64,000 bases of DNA, taken from NCBI GenBank assembly GCA_026119855.1, contig JAOWBW010001301.1, positions 124,001-188,000 of the forward strand, given 5' to 3'. Positions 43,813-54,840 of the stretch are shown one piece after another. Source of the stretch: Campanula takesimana. Its lineage: Eukaryota; Streptophyta; Magnoliopsida; Asterales; Campanulaceae. The notes under the pieces were generated by a model. That model was not told the DNA's origin. It ran no database searches and was given only the letters and a program-made list of their open reading frames with translations. Each line of letters opens with the position of its first letter. Within the stretch, counting starts at the first letter, position 1. A program made the position numbers and the translations under genes.

Positions 43813-46556
43813 TGCCTCCAATTGCTACATATGGATCTATTTGGCCCCACAACCACTGCAAGTATTGGGGGAAGTAGATACACCTTGGTTGTAGTAGATG
43901 ATTTCTCTAGATATACTTGGGTAGAAACTTTCAGTCACAAAGATGACACTTATGCCGTTGCTACCAAGTTATTCAGACTACTACAAACCCAGAAGGAGAG
44001 CGATATCATCAGTATGAGATCAGACAACGGCACTGAATTCAAGAACAATGGTATTGCTCAGTACTGTGATGATCATGGCATAAACCACAACTTCTCAGCT
44101 GCCTATACACCACAACAAAATGGTGTCGTTGAGAGAAAGAACAGAACTCTCATTGAAGCTGGTAAGACCATGATTGCTGAAGCCAGGCTGCCGAAATACT
44201 TTTGGGCTGAAGCCATCAATACCGCCTGCTTCACTCAGAACAGATCTCTCATCAACAAATTCCATAACAAGACTCCTTATGAACTCTGGAGAGGCAGAAT
44301 TCCCAACATTAGATTCTTCAAAATATTCGGCTGCAAATGTTACGTGCTTTACAACGGTAAAGAGCACAGAGGTAAATTTGATGAGAAAGCTGATGAAGGA
44401 ATCTTTGTTGGATACGCTAAACACAGTAAGGCCTTTCGAGTTTTCAATAAGAAACTTTTGAAAATTGTTGAATCTGTTCATGTAACCTTTGATGAATTTG
44501 ATTTGCTAGAGTCTGACAAGGCTCCAAATAGTACTAATGTGTCTAGTGCTCATGAGACAGGTGAATCCAGTAATACTAACCCTGCAGATCAAGTACCAGC
44601 TGCTGATCCAGTCATTTCAGTAGAAGAATCAGCAGATGCTCCGTACTTTCCTTCATCGGCAGAACCAGAACCTGCTGATGAATTTCATAATCCGTTTGCC
44701 GATGCAAACTCTGCTGATCATTCTGAAAACAGATCAAGCCCTCAACCAATTTCTGTTATAAGGCCCTTCCCAACAAGCTTTCAATCTAATCCATATCTCA
44801 CCCAAAACTCTAATTCTCCTTCTCCATCTGCTGATCTTGATCCTCCTCTAGAATCACTCCAACAAGAATCAGTCAGACAAGATGTGCCAAGGGAGGTTAG
44901 AACAGTTCGTGATCATCCATTAGAAAATGTGATTGGTGATGTCTTTGGACCAAGATTGACAAGAAACCTTTGTAGAGCATTCGCCGAGAGTCTCTTCTCA
45001 TCTGCTATGGTTTCCAATATAGAACCAAAAAAGACTGAAGAAGCTCTTGCTGATCCTGGCTGGGTGGAGGCTATGCAGGAGGAGCTAAATCAGTTTGAAA
45101 GATGCAAAGTATGGGAACTTGTGCCAAGACCAACTTCTCAGCAAGTTATTGGTACTAAGTGGGTTTACAGGAATAAATTGGATGAAGCTGAGAAAATCAT
45201 TAGAAACAAAGCAAGGCTAGTTGCTAAAGGCTACCGACAAGAAGAAGGAATCGACTACGATGAGACATTTGCTCCTGTTGCAAGATTGGAAGCTATAAGA
45301 CTTTTCTTAGCCTATGCTGCCTTCAAAGAATTCAAGCTATATCAAATGGACGTGAAAAGTGCCTTCCTGAATGGAGAACTCCAAGAACTAGTTTATGTTG
45401 AACAACCACCAGGTTTTGAGGACTCCAAGAAGCCTGATCATGTCTACCGATTGAAGAAAGCTCTCTATGGCCTAAAGCAAGCTCCAAGAGCATGGTATGA
45501 AACCCTATCTAAGTTTTTACTTAGCGATGTCTTAGGCTTCACTCAAGGTAAAATCGATACTACTTTATTTGTTGCCAAGCATAAGGGTCATTCATTGTTT
45601 GTTCAAATATATGTCGATGATATTATTTTTGGTTCCACTAATGAATCACTTTGCAAGAGATTTGAGAAGCTAATGCAGAGCAAGTTCGAGATGAGCATGA
45701 TGGGTGAACTAACATATTTCCTTGGACTTCAAGTCAAGCAATCCAGTGAGGGAATATTCATCAGTCAAGCCAAGTACGCAAAAGAATTAATCAAGAAGTT
45801 TGGCTTTGAAAATGCTCACTCTCAAAGCACACCTATGGGCACTAACATTCATTTAGATAAGGATGAGTCTGGTAAGAAAGTAGACATGACTGTCTACCGA
45901 GGTATGATCGGCTCACTCCTCTATCTTACTGCCAGTAGACCAGATATTATGTTTGCTGTTTGTGTTTGTGCCAGGTTTCAAGCTGACCCTAGGGAATCCC
46001 ATCTGCAAGCTGTTAAACGTATCATTAAATATCTTTGTGGCACTGCTAACCTTGGATTATGGTATGCTAGAGATTCATCTTTTAATCTAATAGGTTATTC
46101 AGATGCAGACTTTGCAGCTTGCAGGGTAACAAGAAAGAGTACAAGTGGGACTTGCCAATTTCTTGGTGATAGACTGGTGTCTTGGTCCTGTAAGAAGCAA
46201 GCATCAATTTCCACTTCTACTATTGAAGCTGAGTACATAGCTGCCTGCAGTTGCTGTTCACAGATCCTGTGGATGAAGCAGCAGCTTGTTGACTATGAAG
46301 TTCCATCTCAAATTTGTCCCATTTATTGTGACAACCAATCAGCAATCTCAGTTCAAACAACCCGGTCATGCATTCCAAAACCAAGCACATAGACATCAAC
46401 TATCACTTTCTGAAGGAACATGTTGAAAAAGGGAATGTAGTGCTGCTCAAAGTTTATACCGATTACCAAAGAGCAGACATACTGACAAAGCCCTTAGACC
46501 AGAAAAGATTTAAATTCCTAAGAGGTGAACTAGGTATGATTGATTTCTATGGTTAA
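43813..46556 (+). pseudogene. Sire-E integrase core, RT and RNase H
   Basis: An 850-codon open stretch with no start codon of its own, in frame with the protease part. The integrase core has LHMDLFGP, RSDNGTEF and PQQNGVVERKNRT, so the DDE residues are kept. A Ser/Pro/Asp linker (about 44510-44990) with GCCGAT copies follows. RT has QMDVKSAFLNG and YVDD (about 45609-45620). RNase H has YSDADFA, STIEAEYIA and CDNQSA. A frameshift near 46350-46370 moves the last 60 codons (KTKHIDINYHFLKEH to the end at 46556) into another frame. RT is otherwise intact and is the best-preserved enzyme of the element. Confidence 0.93.
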
Positions 46557-46590
46557 AACTGTGCTAACTCTACCTATTGTGCTAGTCTTT

Positions 46591-46731
46591 CCGATCTTAT
46601 CAGAAAGTATGAAAATCTTGCCGGCCAAATTATTTTGCCGATCTTATCAGCAAGTATGAAAATCTTGCCGGCCAAATTATTTTGCCGATCTCATCAGCAA
46701 GTGTGAAAATCGTGCCGACCAAATTACATTG
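46591..46731 (+). repeat. Three 47-bp tandem repeats between pol and ORF3 of Sire-E
   Basis: CCGATC starts at 46591, 46638 and 46685. Each unit runs CCGATCTTATCAGCAAGTAT, then GAAAATCTTGCCGGCCAAAT. The third unit is the most diverged. Each carries GCCGAT or CCGAT and a GCCGGC or GCCGAC, so the family word is repeated here too. Possible enhancer or spacer for ORF3. Confidence 0.85.
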
Positions 46732-47228
46732 CTGACATTTAAAAACTATCAAATCAGCATGTCTCTGCAAAAAGATAAGATTCCTGACACATGACGTAAG
46801 CAATCAAATCAAAGGTATATCGGTCACACCATCTCCCTGACACGTGTGTGTACCTTTCTTACCCAAAATCGTGTCAAGATGTATTCCATTTAATGCGATA
46901 CATCAGCAAGGTAACAGGTCATCATCACTTCTCTTATTAATCTTGACTAATTTACCCTTTCTCTTTCTTACTTTTAACTGTTCATTTCTCACCGTTTTAT
47001 GTGCGCATTAAATTTTGCGTGCGCACGTTCACCGAGGTTATAGGTACAGTTACTTCTCATTATTCCTTGTCCTCTCATATTCTCTCTCTCCCCCCCATAA
47101 CATATATAAACTCCTTTCAAAATTGCTTAAGCTTTCTTCGCCATTTTTCTTCTCTACTCTATATCTCTCTCACCCTTCTAATCAGTTTATTGAATTATCG
47201 TTGTATTTGCTTATATCTTCTTAATTCT
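46732..47228 (+). promoter_or_regulatory. Putative internal promoter and leader exon of Sire-E ORF3
   Basis: Non-coding. It has a CT-rich patch (47080-47096), a TATATAAA box at 47103-47110, and a pyrimidine-rich, AUG-poor leader to 47229 followed by a splice donor. This is the layout of a plant gene promoter with its 5' UTR and is unlike usual sequence between retrotransposon ORFs. ORF3 may therefore be transcribed independently of the LTR. Inference from sequence only. Confidence 0.5.
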
Positions 47229-47229
47229 G

Positions 47230-47325
47230 GTAAGTGTTAATGTTTAAACCTTGCTCATTTCTAATCATTCATGGTTTGATTTGTCTTTGTTTCTAACATT
47301 GTGAGTTGTTTGAGTAATCTTGCAG
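47230..47325 (+). other. Putative 96-bp intron just before the ORF3 start codon
   Basis: The donor CTG|GTAAGT is at 47230. The interior is T-rich with CTAAT branch-like sites, and the acceptor TCTTGCAG ends at 47325. The ATG of ORF3 follows three bases later (47329). Length and composition are ordinary for a plant intron. Confidence 0.6.
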
Positions 47326-47328
47326 AAA

Positions 47329-50300
47329 ATGTCCTGCAAAAAAGATATCTACGGAGGCTATGTTGACTCCGACTACTTCAACGATGAAGCCGACGGGGTT
47401 TTCTTGAAGAATCTTCTTATTGGGTCTCTGCTCGACTCATTCATCACTCCATCTGGAGTTAATTATGTATTCTTGGATCTCGTCAAAGAATTCTTCTCAA
47501 ACTCCTCTGTTGTCCGCTCTCGTGCTGACTCTTCAGTCATCGTCTCCATCAACTCCTCTGTTTTGGGCGTGCAAGTCTCTCTTACTCCCTCGTCTATTTC
47601 TGAAGTTTTTCCCTCTCTAGGGAATGAAGGGTTGAGTGCTTTAGTTGATGATGTTGAATTGGATAGGGCTTGGGTTATCATGAGAGGAGCTGGTCCTAGA
47701 CTCAGTGGCACCAGTCATCTGAAGGTTCATTATCCTCGCCGGTACTCTGCTTTGGCTGAGATAGTTGATAGATGTCTTATCTGCCGATCTGGATCTCATA
47801 GCAATGTCACTGACGTTCAGTTTGAAGCTATGGCCGCCATTGTTCTGCAGATTGAGTTCAACTGGTGTGCCTACATATTCAGAATCATTGCCACTGCTGC
47901 TGATAAATGGTCTTCTGATAGGCTGAAGAACAAACCCAATCCTGGGAAAGGTTTCCATTATTTGTTAATCAGCATGATCTTAAGGAGAAATTTAAACATA
48001 GTAGCTGCAGATCGTTTTCCTTCTAGCATTGCCTTCAGCAAGCTAAAGTATTATAATGCTAAAGATTGGCAGAGAATAGCAAAGAATGCCTCAAGTGCTA
48101 TTGCTCCTGCTAATGCTCCTGCTGCTGCTGTCGCTCCAAAGAAGAAGAGAGCTAAGAAAATTCCTGTAGTTGCTTCCCAATCAGCAGTCTCTACTCCTGC
48201 TCCTTCAACCGATAGAATTCTTGCCGATTCTACTCCTAGGGCTCCAAAGAAAAGAAAATTGGTGAAGGTTGCTGACAAAGTGGTGTCAAAGAAAGCAAAG
48301 GTTGCCGATGAACCAGACTTGCCGATGAAGAAGTCTTCTCAAGTTGTTGATAAGATGATCTTGCCGATGGAGAAGCTTGCTGCCACTGAAGTTCCTTCTG
48401 CTCCGATTGATTCTGCTGATCATAGAGCCAAGCTGATTAGATTTGCGCCTTCTCATCTTGCCGGCGCTTCTCTTACTGCCGATCCTATTGTCAAAGTTGA
48501 AGTTCCTTCTGAAGAATTCACTGATGACTTTGCTGATGGCAAAAGTATTGAAGATGTTATTGAAAAGCTCAAGTCTCAGACTCAAAGGAAATGTGCACCG
48601 ATCAGGAATCCCACCTTCCATACCTTCTACAAGAATCCTTGGTCCTTCACCAACAAGGTCTTGAACAAGAAGTGGGTCTTTCCGATTGATCATTTGCCTC
48701 CCTTCATTCGTCGTCTTCTTCAGTTTCATGAAGAAATGAAGGATACCGTGCCATCTGGGAAAACTTCTGACTATGTTGATTACCGGAGTTTGAACATTCG
48801 CACTGATATGTGGAATGAGAAGTTCTTCCCTCTCTCTAAGTTCAAGCAGTTGAAAGAGGCTGAACTGAAGCTCAATTTTGGCCGCTACTTTGAGTTTCTA
48901 CCACTACACTGGAACCAAGTCTATCGTTTTCAAGATAGAATTAGACAAGACTTGATGGTTCAGGACGTGTGGCTCATCTATGCCAGGACATTTAATCAGC
49001 TCTCTCAATTCACAGAGTTTGATCCGTATCAGATTGGAAGACTTGAAAATGATGAAGATTTGCTGCCATACAACGATGATGAGGCTCCTGCTGTCAGCCC
49101 TCTCAATGCTCACTTTCATAGATCAGTAAAGAAGGTCACTATGGACTTGATTGAAAAGTCTAATGAATTTCTGTTGAAGCAAGATGCCGATCGCCATGCT
49201 GCTGAAGACCTTGCCGATAAAGATGCTCATGTTCCTTCGCCCAGCAGCAGCAAGACTGAGACAGATGCCGATGTTCACTCTGCCGACAATGCAGATACTG
49301 CTAATAAAGAGTTTGTTGCCGATGGACGTGATGATGCTGATGAAGATAATGATTCTACTGATAGTGATGCTGATGATTTATTTGGTGATTTGGTTTGTGC
49401 TCACAAAATTGCTGCTGACTCTCCTTCCACTTCACTTACAACAGATAGTGACAAGATGCCAATCAGAACTGTTATGACTAAAGCTCCCTCTGCTGAAGTC
49501 TTTGCAGAGTCTGTATTGAAGGATGCTAATAGTGTTGAAGGAAGTCATGCTGATGAACATTTTAAGGAGATAGTGGAATTTCAAGTTGAGACAACTACTG
49601 ACACTCAACCTCTGATTGAACTATATGCTGATCAACCTGCCCCAGTTGAGACAACTATAGACACTCAACAGGTGGATGTATCTGTTTCAGGAGGAGAGTC
49701 TGATGAGAAAACTGCCGACACTCATCTTGCTGAGCAAACTTCAGACACTCAGTTAGTGACAGTTACTCCTGAAATACAGATTGTCCCACCTACTGGTATT
49801 AAGGAGGTTGTGGAATTAGGAGGAGGTACTGAAGGAAGTACTCCTAATTTGGATGCTGACATTGCTGCTAGCTTGCAATTCGAAGAAATTCTTCTACAAC
49901 CTTTATTCAGCTTACCGACGGTTGTTACACCCCTTCCTCTTCCTGCTCCAACTGATGTTCATGCCGATGGAAATCATGTTGATGAAGCTGATCCTGCTGA
50001 TTACTTGGAGGTTGGAGAACAAGCTTTTGTTGATCCTGATGCTGTTGATACTGCTCCACCTCCCAGCTATGATTACTTTCAGAATGGGAAGGATATGATG
50101 TGCTCAAACTGGTACACTACCAATGTTTCTATCCCTTCCAATAGCTTTGGACAGCCTCTCTTTAATGTTCATCCGAGGCTATCATTCAAGTATACCCTCC
50201 AAAGGTGTTCACTTCCGTTTGGCAGAGATCACCCTCATGTCACAAAGCATCCATTCTCTTCTGGTGCTTCAACCAGTGACAGGCCAATATTCCTTCCATG

Positions 50301-51737
50301 GATCAAAGATGATCGTATTCGTACAAAGGGAAAGACTCCTCGGATTTCTAGACTGAAGCGAAAGATTGTCTATGAACCTAGATGTCTACTACCTGGCAAA
50401 CTGAAGATAGGTGGTAAGGTCGTTCTCCCTGGTCTATCTCCTAAAGAAGTTCTCATCACTTCAAATGGTTGGATGAGGAGATGCTCTATGTGAGCTTAAA
50501 GAGATTCTGGAGTATCAGCATCTCAACGCTCGTGGTCTTGTGCACTTAGTCAAATCAGCTGCACTTGCCATTACTCTGCCGATGTTCCATCCTCGTCAGC
50601 GTGCCGATCACATGGTTTACACATCTAGGCTTCTGAATGCCAGATTGGTAATCATGATATTGGAAGGCATTGCTTGTTTGAAGTTTCAGCTGGCTTTGCT
50701 GCTCTCCATGGAAGACAACGGCATCTTTCAGGGGATAGAGACATTATTGTCCATCCAGACTTTCCTCTGGAGATTGCTTATTCAAGACCTGCCGATGATA
50801 TAGTCTCCACCTTCATTCCTGTTGATGTTCTTTCTGCTACTGAGATTGTTGCTGCTCCTGCTGATGATGCCGATTTTGTTTCTGCTAATGATGGTTGTGC
50901 TGCTGACTTAGATCTTGCCGATGATGAAGATCCTATGCTTCAAATAATTCTATCTTTGCCTCCACCTCCTGTTCCTGTTCCTTCTTCTCCTCTGCCGATT
51001 GTGATTTCTGACGATGATACGCAAATTGTTGCCGATGAGGTTCAGATCGAGGATGCTGACCTGGATAATGAGGAGTTTTTCCCCTCTCTGGTTCTCAGAA
51101 ATCCAAATTCTTTTGCTGCACCGATCTATGTTGATAGACCCATTGTCTTCAACAGCCTCTATGATTTTCTTTGCTTTGAAGAAGGAGATGATTTTAATCA
51201 GAATGCACCTCCTACTCGTGGTGATTTGGTTGACTTCTCCCACTCCATTGCGGACCTGTTCAAACAATCCACGAATGAGCTCTCTAAGCAGATTCATAAG
51301 TCCAATCAGGAGGAGGATGTGATCAGAATCAGGACATCTGTTTACAATGACATGAAAAATCTGCTGCAAGAAAGAACTGAACGCGTTTTTAATCTGTCTG
51401 AGTTAAATGACTCTCTTGTCACTCAACAGAAAATTTTACTTGCCGAGCACAATGACACCCGCAGCAAACTTGAAGCCTCTGAAGAGAAACTTGCTGATAT
51501 TCAGAATGAACTTCTTGAAGCCAAATTGAAGATTGCTGCTCTTGAGGCAAACAACAAGATGTTATCTGATTGATTAGAGAGTGCTCAGAGAAGGCAGAGC
51601 AAGGCAAAAAGGAAAGCGGAAAAGAAAGAAGAAAGAGCGAAGAAGAAAGTGCGAAGAAGAAAGCAAGAAAGTCTGAATCTACAAAGGACTCGACTCCAGC
51701 AGATCCCAAGACTTCTGATCCAGCTGCTGATCCTTGA
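47329..51737 (+). pseudogene. Sire-E ORF3, about 1,470 codons, function unknown, decayed
   Basis: ATG at 47329; open to 50490. The N-terminal 240 residues look globular and recall, weakly, the putative plant transposon protein domain found beside some plant retroelements. Two classical nuclear localisation motifs follow, PKKKRAKK (about 270) and PKKRKLVK (about 306). A second globular stretch spans about 425-610, a long Asp/Ala/Thr-rich acidic region about 620-900, and a basic stretch near 1000-1040. Two frameshifts (50471-50491 and about 50670), a TGA at 51571-51573 and another frameshift near 51645 break the rest, which holds a coiled coil and a Lys-rich tail ending at 51737. No signal peptide or membrane helix, so it is not an obvious envelope protein despite its env-like position. 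Confidence 0.75.
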
Positions 51738-52052
51738 GTCGACATAGCAATGATGTAGATATCTTATGAAGACACTCATAGACAAATCTCTTTGCTCAAT
51801 GATATTTTGTTTGTGCTAAAATGTTTTCTTTCTTATATATATGTTATCTGCTTTATTCTGTGCTAATCCTCTTTGCAGATTAACATTCTGCCGATTCATT
51901 GAACCGGCTTCACCATTTATTTTGGTGAATCCACCTTTACTTTAGACATTTAGTGTGACTTACCTTAGGAAATTATTTTACCTAGATATTCATAGGAAAC
52001 TTTCCCTAAGTTAAGAGATGTCCTTAGTATTAAGGGTGATTGGACTTAAGTA
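51738..52052 (+). other. Sire-E 3' untranslated stretch
   Basis: AT-rich, no ORF. It has one GCCGAT near 51888 and leads to the polypurine tract. Confidence 0.6.
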
Positions 52053-52065
52053 ATTAGGAGGAGAT
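52053..52065 (+). other. Polypurine tract of Sire-E
   Basis: AATTAGGAGGAGAT directly before the 3' LTR start TGTTGTTCAAATAG at 52066. Confidence 0.8.
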
Positions 52066-53475
52066 TGTTGTTCAAATAGATTCCTAGATCTTAGAATTAC
52101 TTAATCCCAATCATGTTTACACTTAGGATCCCCCAATTTTATTAGAACCTTTTAGGCACCTTTAGGATTCTTTGTGACCAGCACAGGTGTATTACAACTC
52201 TTCAAAACAAGACAAACCAGCAGAGGAAGCAAATCAGCAGACCAGTAAACAAGTTGCCGATCAACTCTACTCTTAACATGTGACAAGTTGCCGATCAACT
52301 TGCTACACAAGTTGCCGATCAACTTATTAAAGAAGTTGCCGATCAACTTCATTCTTAACATGCCGATATAAAAGACAGTTTGCACTGTCAGTCAGGTGAC
52401 ATCATTTCATTAAAGTCAACCTTGCTGATTGTCTCTATACTGTTTTATCATAAAGTAGTTTACCTGCTCTGTAATGATTTCTACGCCGTCTGACACATAG
52501 CTACTTTTAGCTATACTCTGTCTCTACTTGCTTTCGCAGGTAACCGGTTGAGAAAAAGGGGTCTTTACCCATCAGACTTTTAAGGCACGCGTATCTTCGC
52601 CATTAATGCCAAGGATACTGCATTAAATGCTCCTCACCTACCCAGCTGGAAATTCAAATGTTATCCTTCTTCAACAAGCTAAGACATTAACTCCTCCTAT
52701 AAATAGAGGAATCAGTGCATTGAAGAAGGTTGGTGATTTTAGTGCATTGAAGAGAGTTGGTTGTTTCCAGCATTCATTGAAGCTCAAACATTCCGTGTCC
52801 AGATAATCATTAGATCATTTAATAGGATATACACCTGTGCACAAACTCAACAACATTGTTAGTATTCCCGAACTAGATCATTTTAAGGAATACGTTGTTT
52901 GAGTATTTCACACACCCACCTGAGTGACACAAGTTCTTTAGAACTTGCTGCTCAAATACACTTGGTCAGATATTTGTTTTATGATTCATTAACTATCTCT
53001 AGAATTTAGTCTTTGTATCCGACAAAGCCGTGCTTGTAATAGACTAGGGATATTTAATAGTGCTCTTAACCCAAATCCAAGTTCTGACCAAACTTGGTAG
53101 AGGACGTAGCAGTATTTACACTGTGAACCTCTCCAAATCTCTGTGTCTTCTGTTACTTACTGTCCTTGCCGGTTGGAACTCTATCACCGGCAAATCATTA
53201 TTGTTCTTGCTGATTCATCATTATTTCCTTTGACCAATCTCTTGAAACTGCATTGAACTTTATGAAACAACTTTGTGTTTAAACTAAGCTCTGAAAATCT
53301 TTTACACACTGATTTTGTGTGAGTTAAAACTAAGTCATATTTTACCCGCTGCGCTTACTGATAATAGTTTGCAAACTGATAAGTGACTTTGCATTTATAA
53401 GTGTTTCTTTGAAAAAGTTTAAAAAGGCTATTCACCCCCCCCTCTAGCCTATTTTCCTACCAATTGGGCCTAACA
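52066..53475 (+). repeat. Sire-E 3' LTR (1,410 bp)
   Basis: It matches the 5' LTR with about fifteen substitutions and one extra C in the C-run near the end. Several differences are C/T or G/A, as expected for cytosine deamination. The TSD GGTTG follows. Confidence 0.93.
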
Positions 53476-53480
53476 GGTTG

Positions 53481-54732
53481 CTGAAGAAGAATCACCAGCA
53501 AATGAGCAGAACACTTGGATTGAAACAGACTCAGATGAGAGCGATGAAGATTCTGATGATGGACTCATTTGTTTGGTGGTAAATGATGATGAAGTTGATA
53601 CTTATGATTCTGATGATGACTACTCCAAAGATGTTCCTAATATGAATGCCTTGAATAAACCTATCAAGAAATCTTCAGGTTTTCAAGAAGTGAAGAAGAA
53701 GAAAGGACTAACCATCAGCGAGCTCGTTGAACAAGGATTTCTCACTTCGGCTCAAAGCGATGGTGGATTGTTATTTTCTAGATGTGATCTGAGTGCTAGA
53801 AGCAAGATCAGAAAGAGTGAATATGTTAGACCTCAAGTTGCACCTATTCCTACAATCAATCACGATGAGGACATTGCCAAACAAGAAAAGTTATTCTTAG
53901 AAGCTGAAAAGGTAATTAGTAAATTTGGAAAAATGAAGGAAGCTTTAGCACTATCATGTGATGAAATTTCCCAGCTTAAGACCGAGAAATCTCTACTTAA
54001 ATCTGAACTCACCCTCCTTAAGGATCAGATAAAGAGCATGACTCCTCTTACTGTTAAAAACACTTTTCTAACAGAACAAAACTCACTTCTTAAAGTTCAA
54101 AACGATGAATTGGGTGCTCAAATTACTGATCTTAAAAAGATTACAAACGAGTGGTGCAATTCTCGTGTCACTATAGGAATAAATTTGAGTCCCAAAAAGT
54201 CAGTGGTGATAAAAGTGGCTTGGGATTCTCATCAACTAGTGACAACTTTAAATGTGATGTCTGTGCTGAAAGAGATAGTGAATTTACAAATCAGCAAACT
54301 ATTGAAATTCCCAAGGAAAAACATTCTAATTCAATGGGTAAAGGACAGGAAAGAGTCAAGAGACAATCATTCTATTATGTCTACCCAACGAAACAATTTG
54401 GGAAAGCTAAAGAGAAGGAAGTAGCTACAGATGAATCATCTTCTAGCAAAATAATTCTTGAAACAAGGCGCGCTCCTTCTCCGAGTGCACATTATGCGCC
54501 TAGGAGCCACGCGCCTCACCTCCGTGCGCCTCCTAGCCCTATGCGCCCTTCAAGAACTAGCGCCCCAAAATTTCAAAAGAAGGATTTTTGTAAGGCTGGC
54601 TCATCTGACCCAAAAAAGAATGCTATCCCAAAGAAAAGTAAAGAGTTTGTAAAAACTCATGTGATTGGTGGCTTTCATCATTGTTCAATTTGTGATTGTT
54701 CGGGACATAAGGCCGTGGAATGCCTTTTGTGA
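53481..54732 (+). pseudogene. Sire-D gag, part 2: acidic region, coiled coil, second zinc knuckle
   Basis: It continues the gag frame of 38040-39129 across the Sire-E insertion. It has an acidic Asp/Glu/Ser stretch (53510-53630), then a coiled coil (about 53860-54140, Leu/Lys/Glu heptads). A frameshift near 54180-54215 moves SGLGF and the rest to another frame (54151-54732). There an Ala-Pro-rich run, largely encoded by GCGCCT (54467-54570), precedes a CCHC knuckle (CSICDCSGHKAVEC) and a stop. Same layout as Sire-E 42095-43150. Confidence 0.88.
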
Positions 54733-54840
54733 TTCACTCCCAATGCCAAAGGACGTAAGAATCCTAAGGTCAAGCAAGAGTGGGTCGTCAAAAGTTTCTA
54801 ACTCTAGGACCCGAAAAGGAATAAAGGGGACCTGCTTTAA

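Larger units (their letters stand above)
39130..53475 (+). mobile_element. Sire-E: 14.3-kb Sirevirus-like copia element with a giant third ORF
   Basis: The LTRs are 39130-40538 and 52066-53475, with TSD ggttg. By eye they differ at about fifteen sites (about 1 percent), so this is the youngest clearly dated insertion here. Order: PBS, gag, coiled-coil and second zinc knuckle, PR, IN, RT, RNase H, 47-bp repeats, internal promoter and intron, ORF3 (about 4.4 kb), polypurine tract, LTR. At 14.3 kb it is large for copia. GCCGAT is scattered throughout. Every gene carries a stop, frameshift or active-site change. Confidence 0.94.

Noticed and set aside
47329..51737. ORF3 as a retroviral envelope gene
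   Set aside because: No signal peptide, no transmembrane helix, no fusion-peptide-like or Cys-rich ectodomain; it has nuclear localisation motifs instead.
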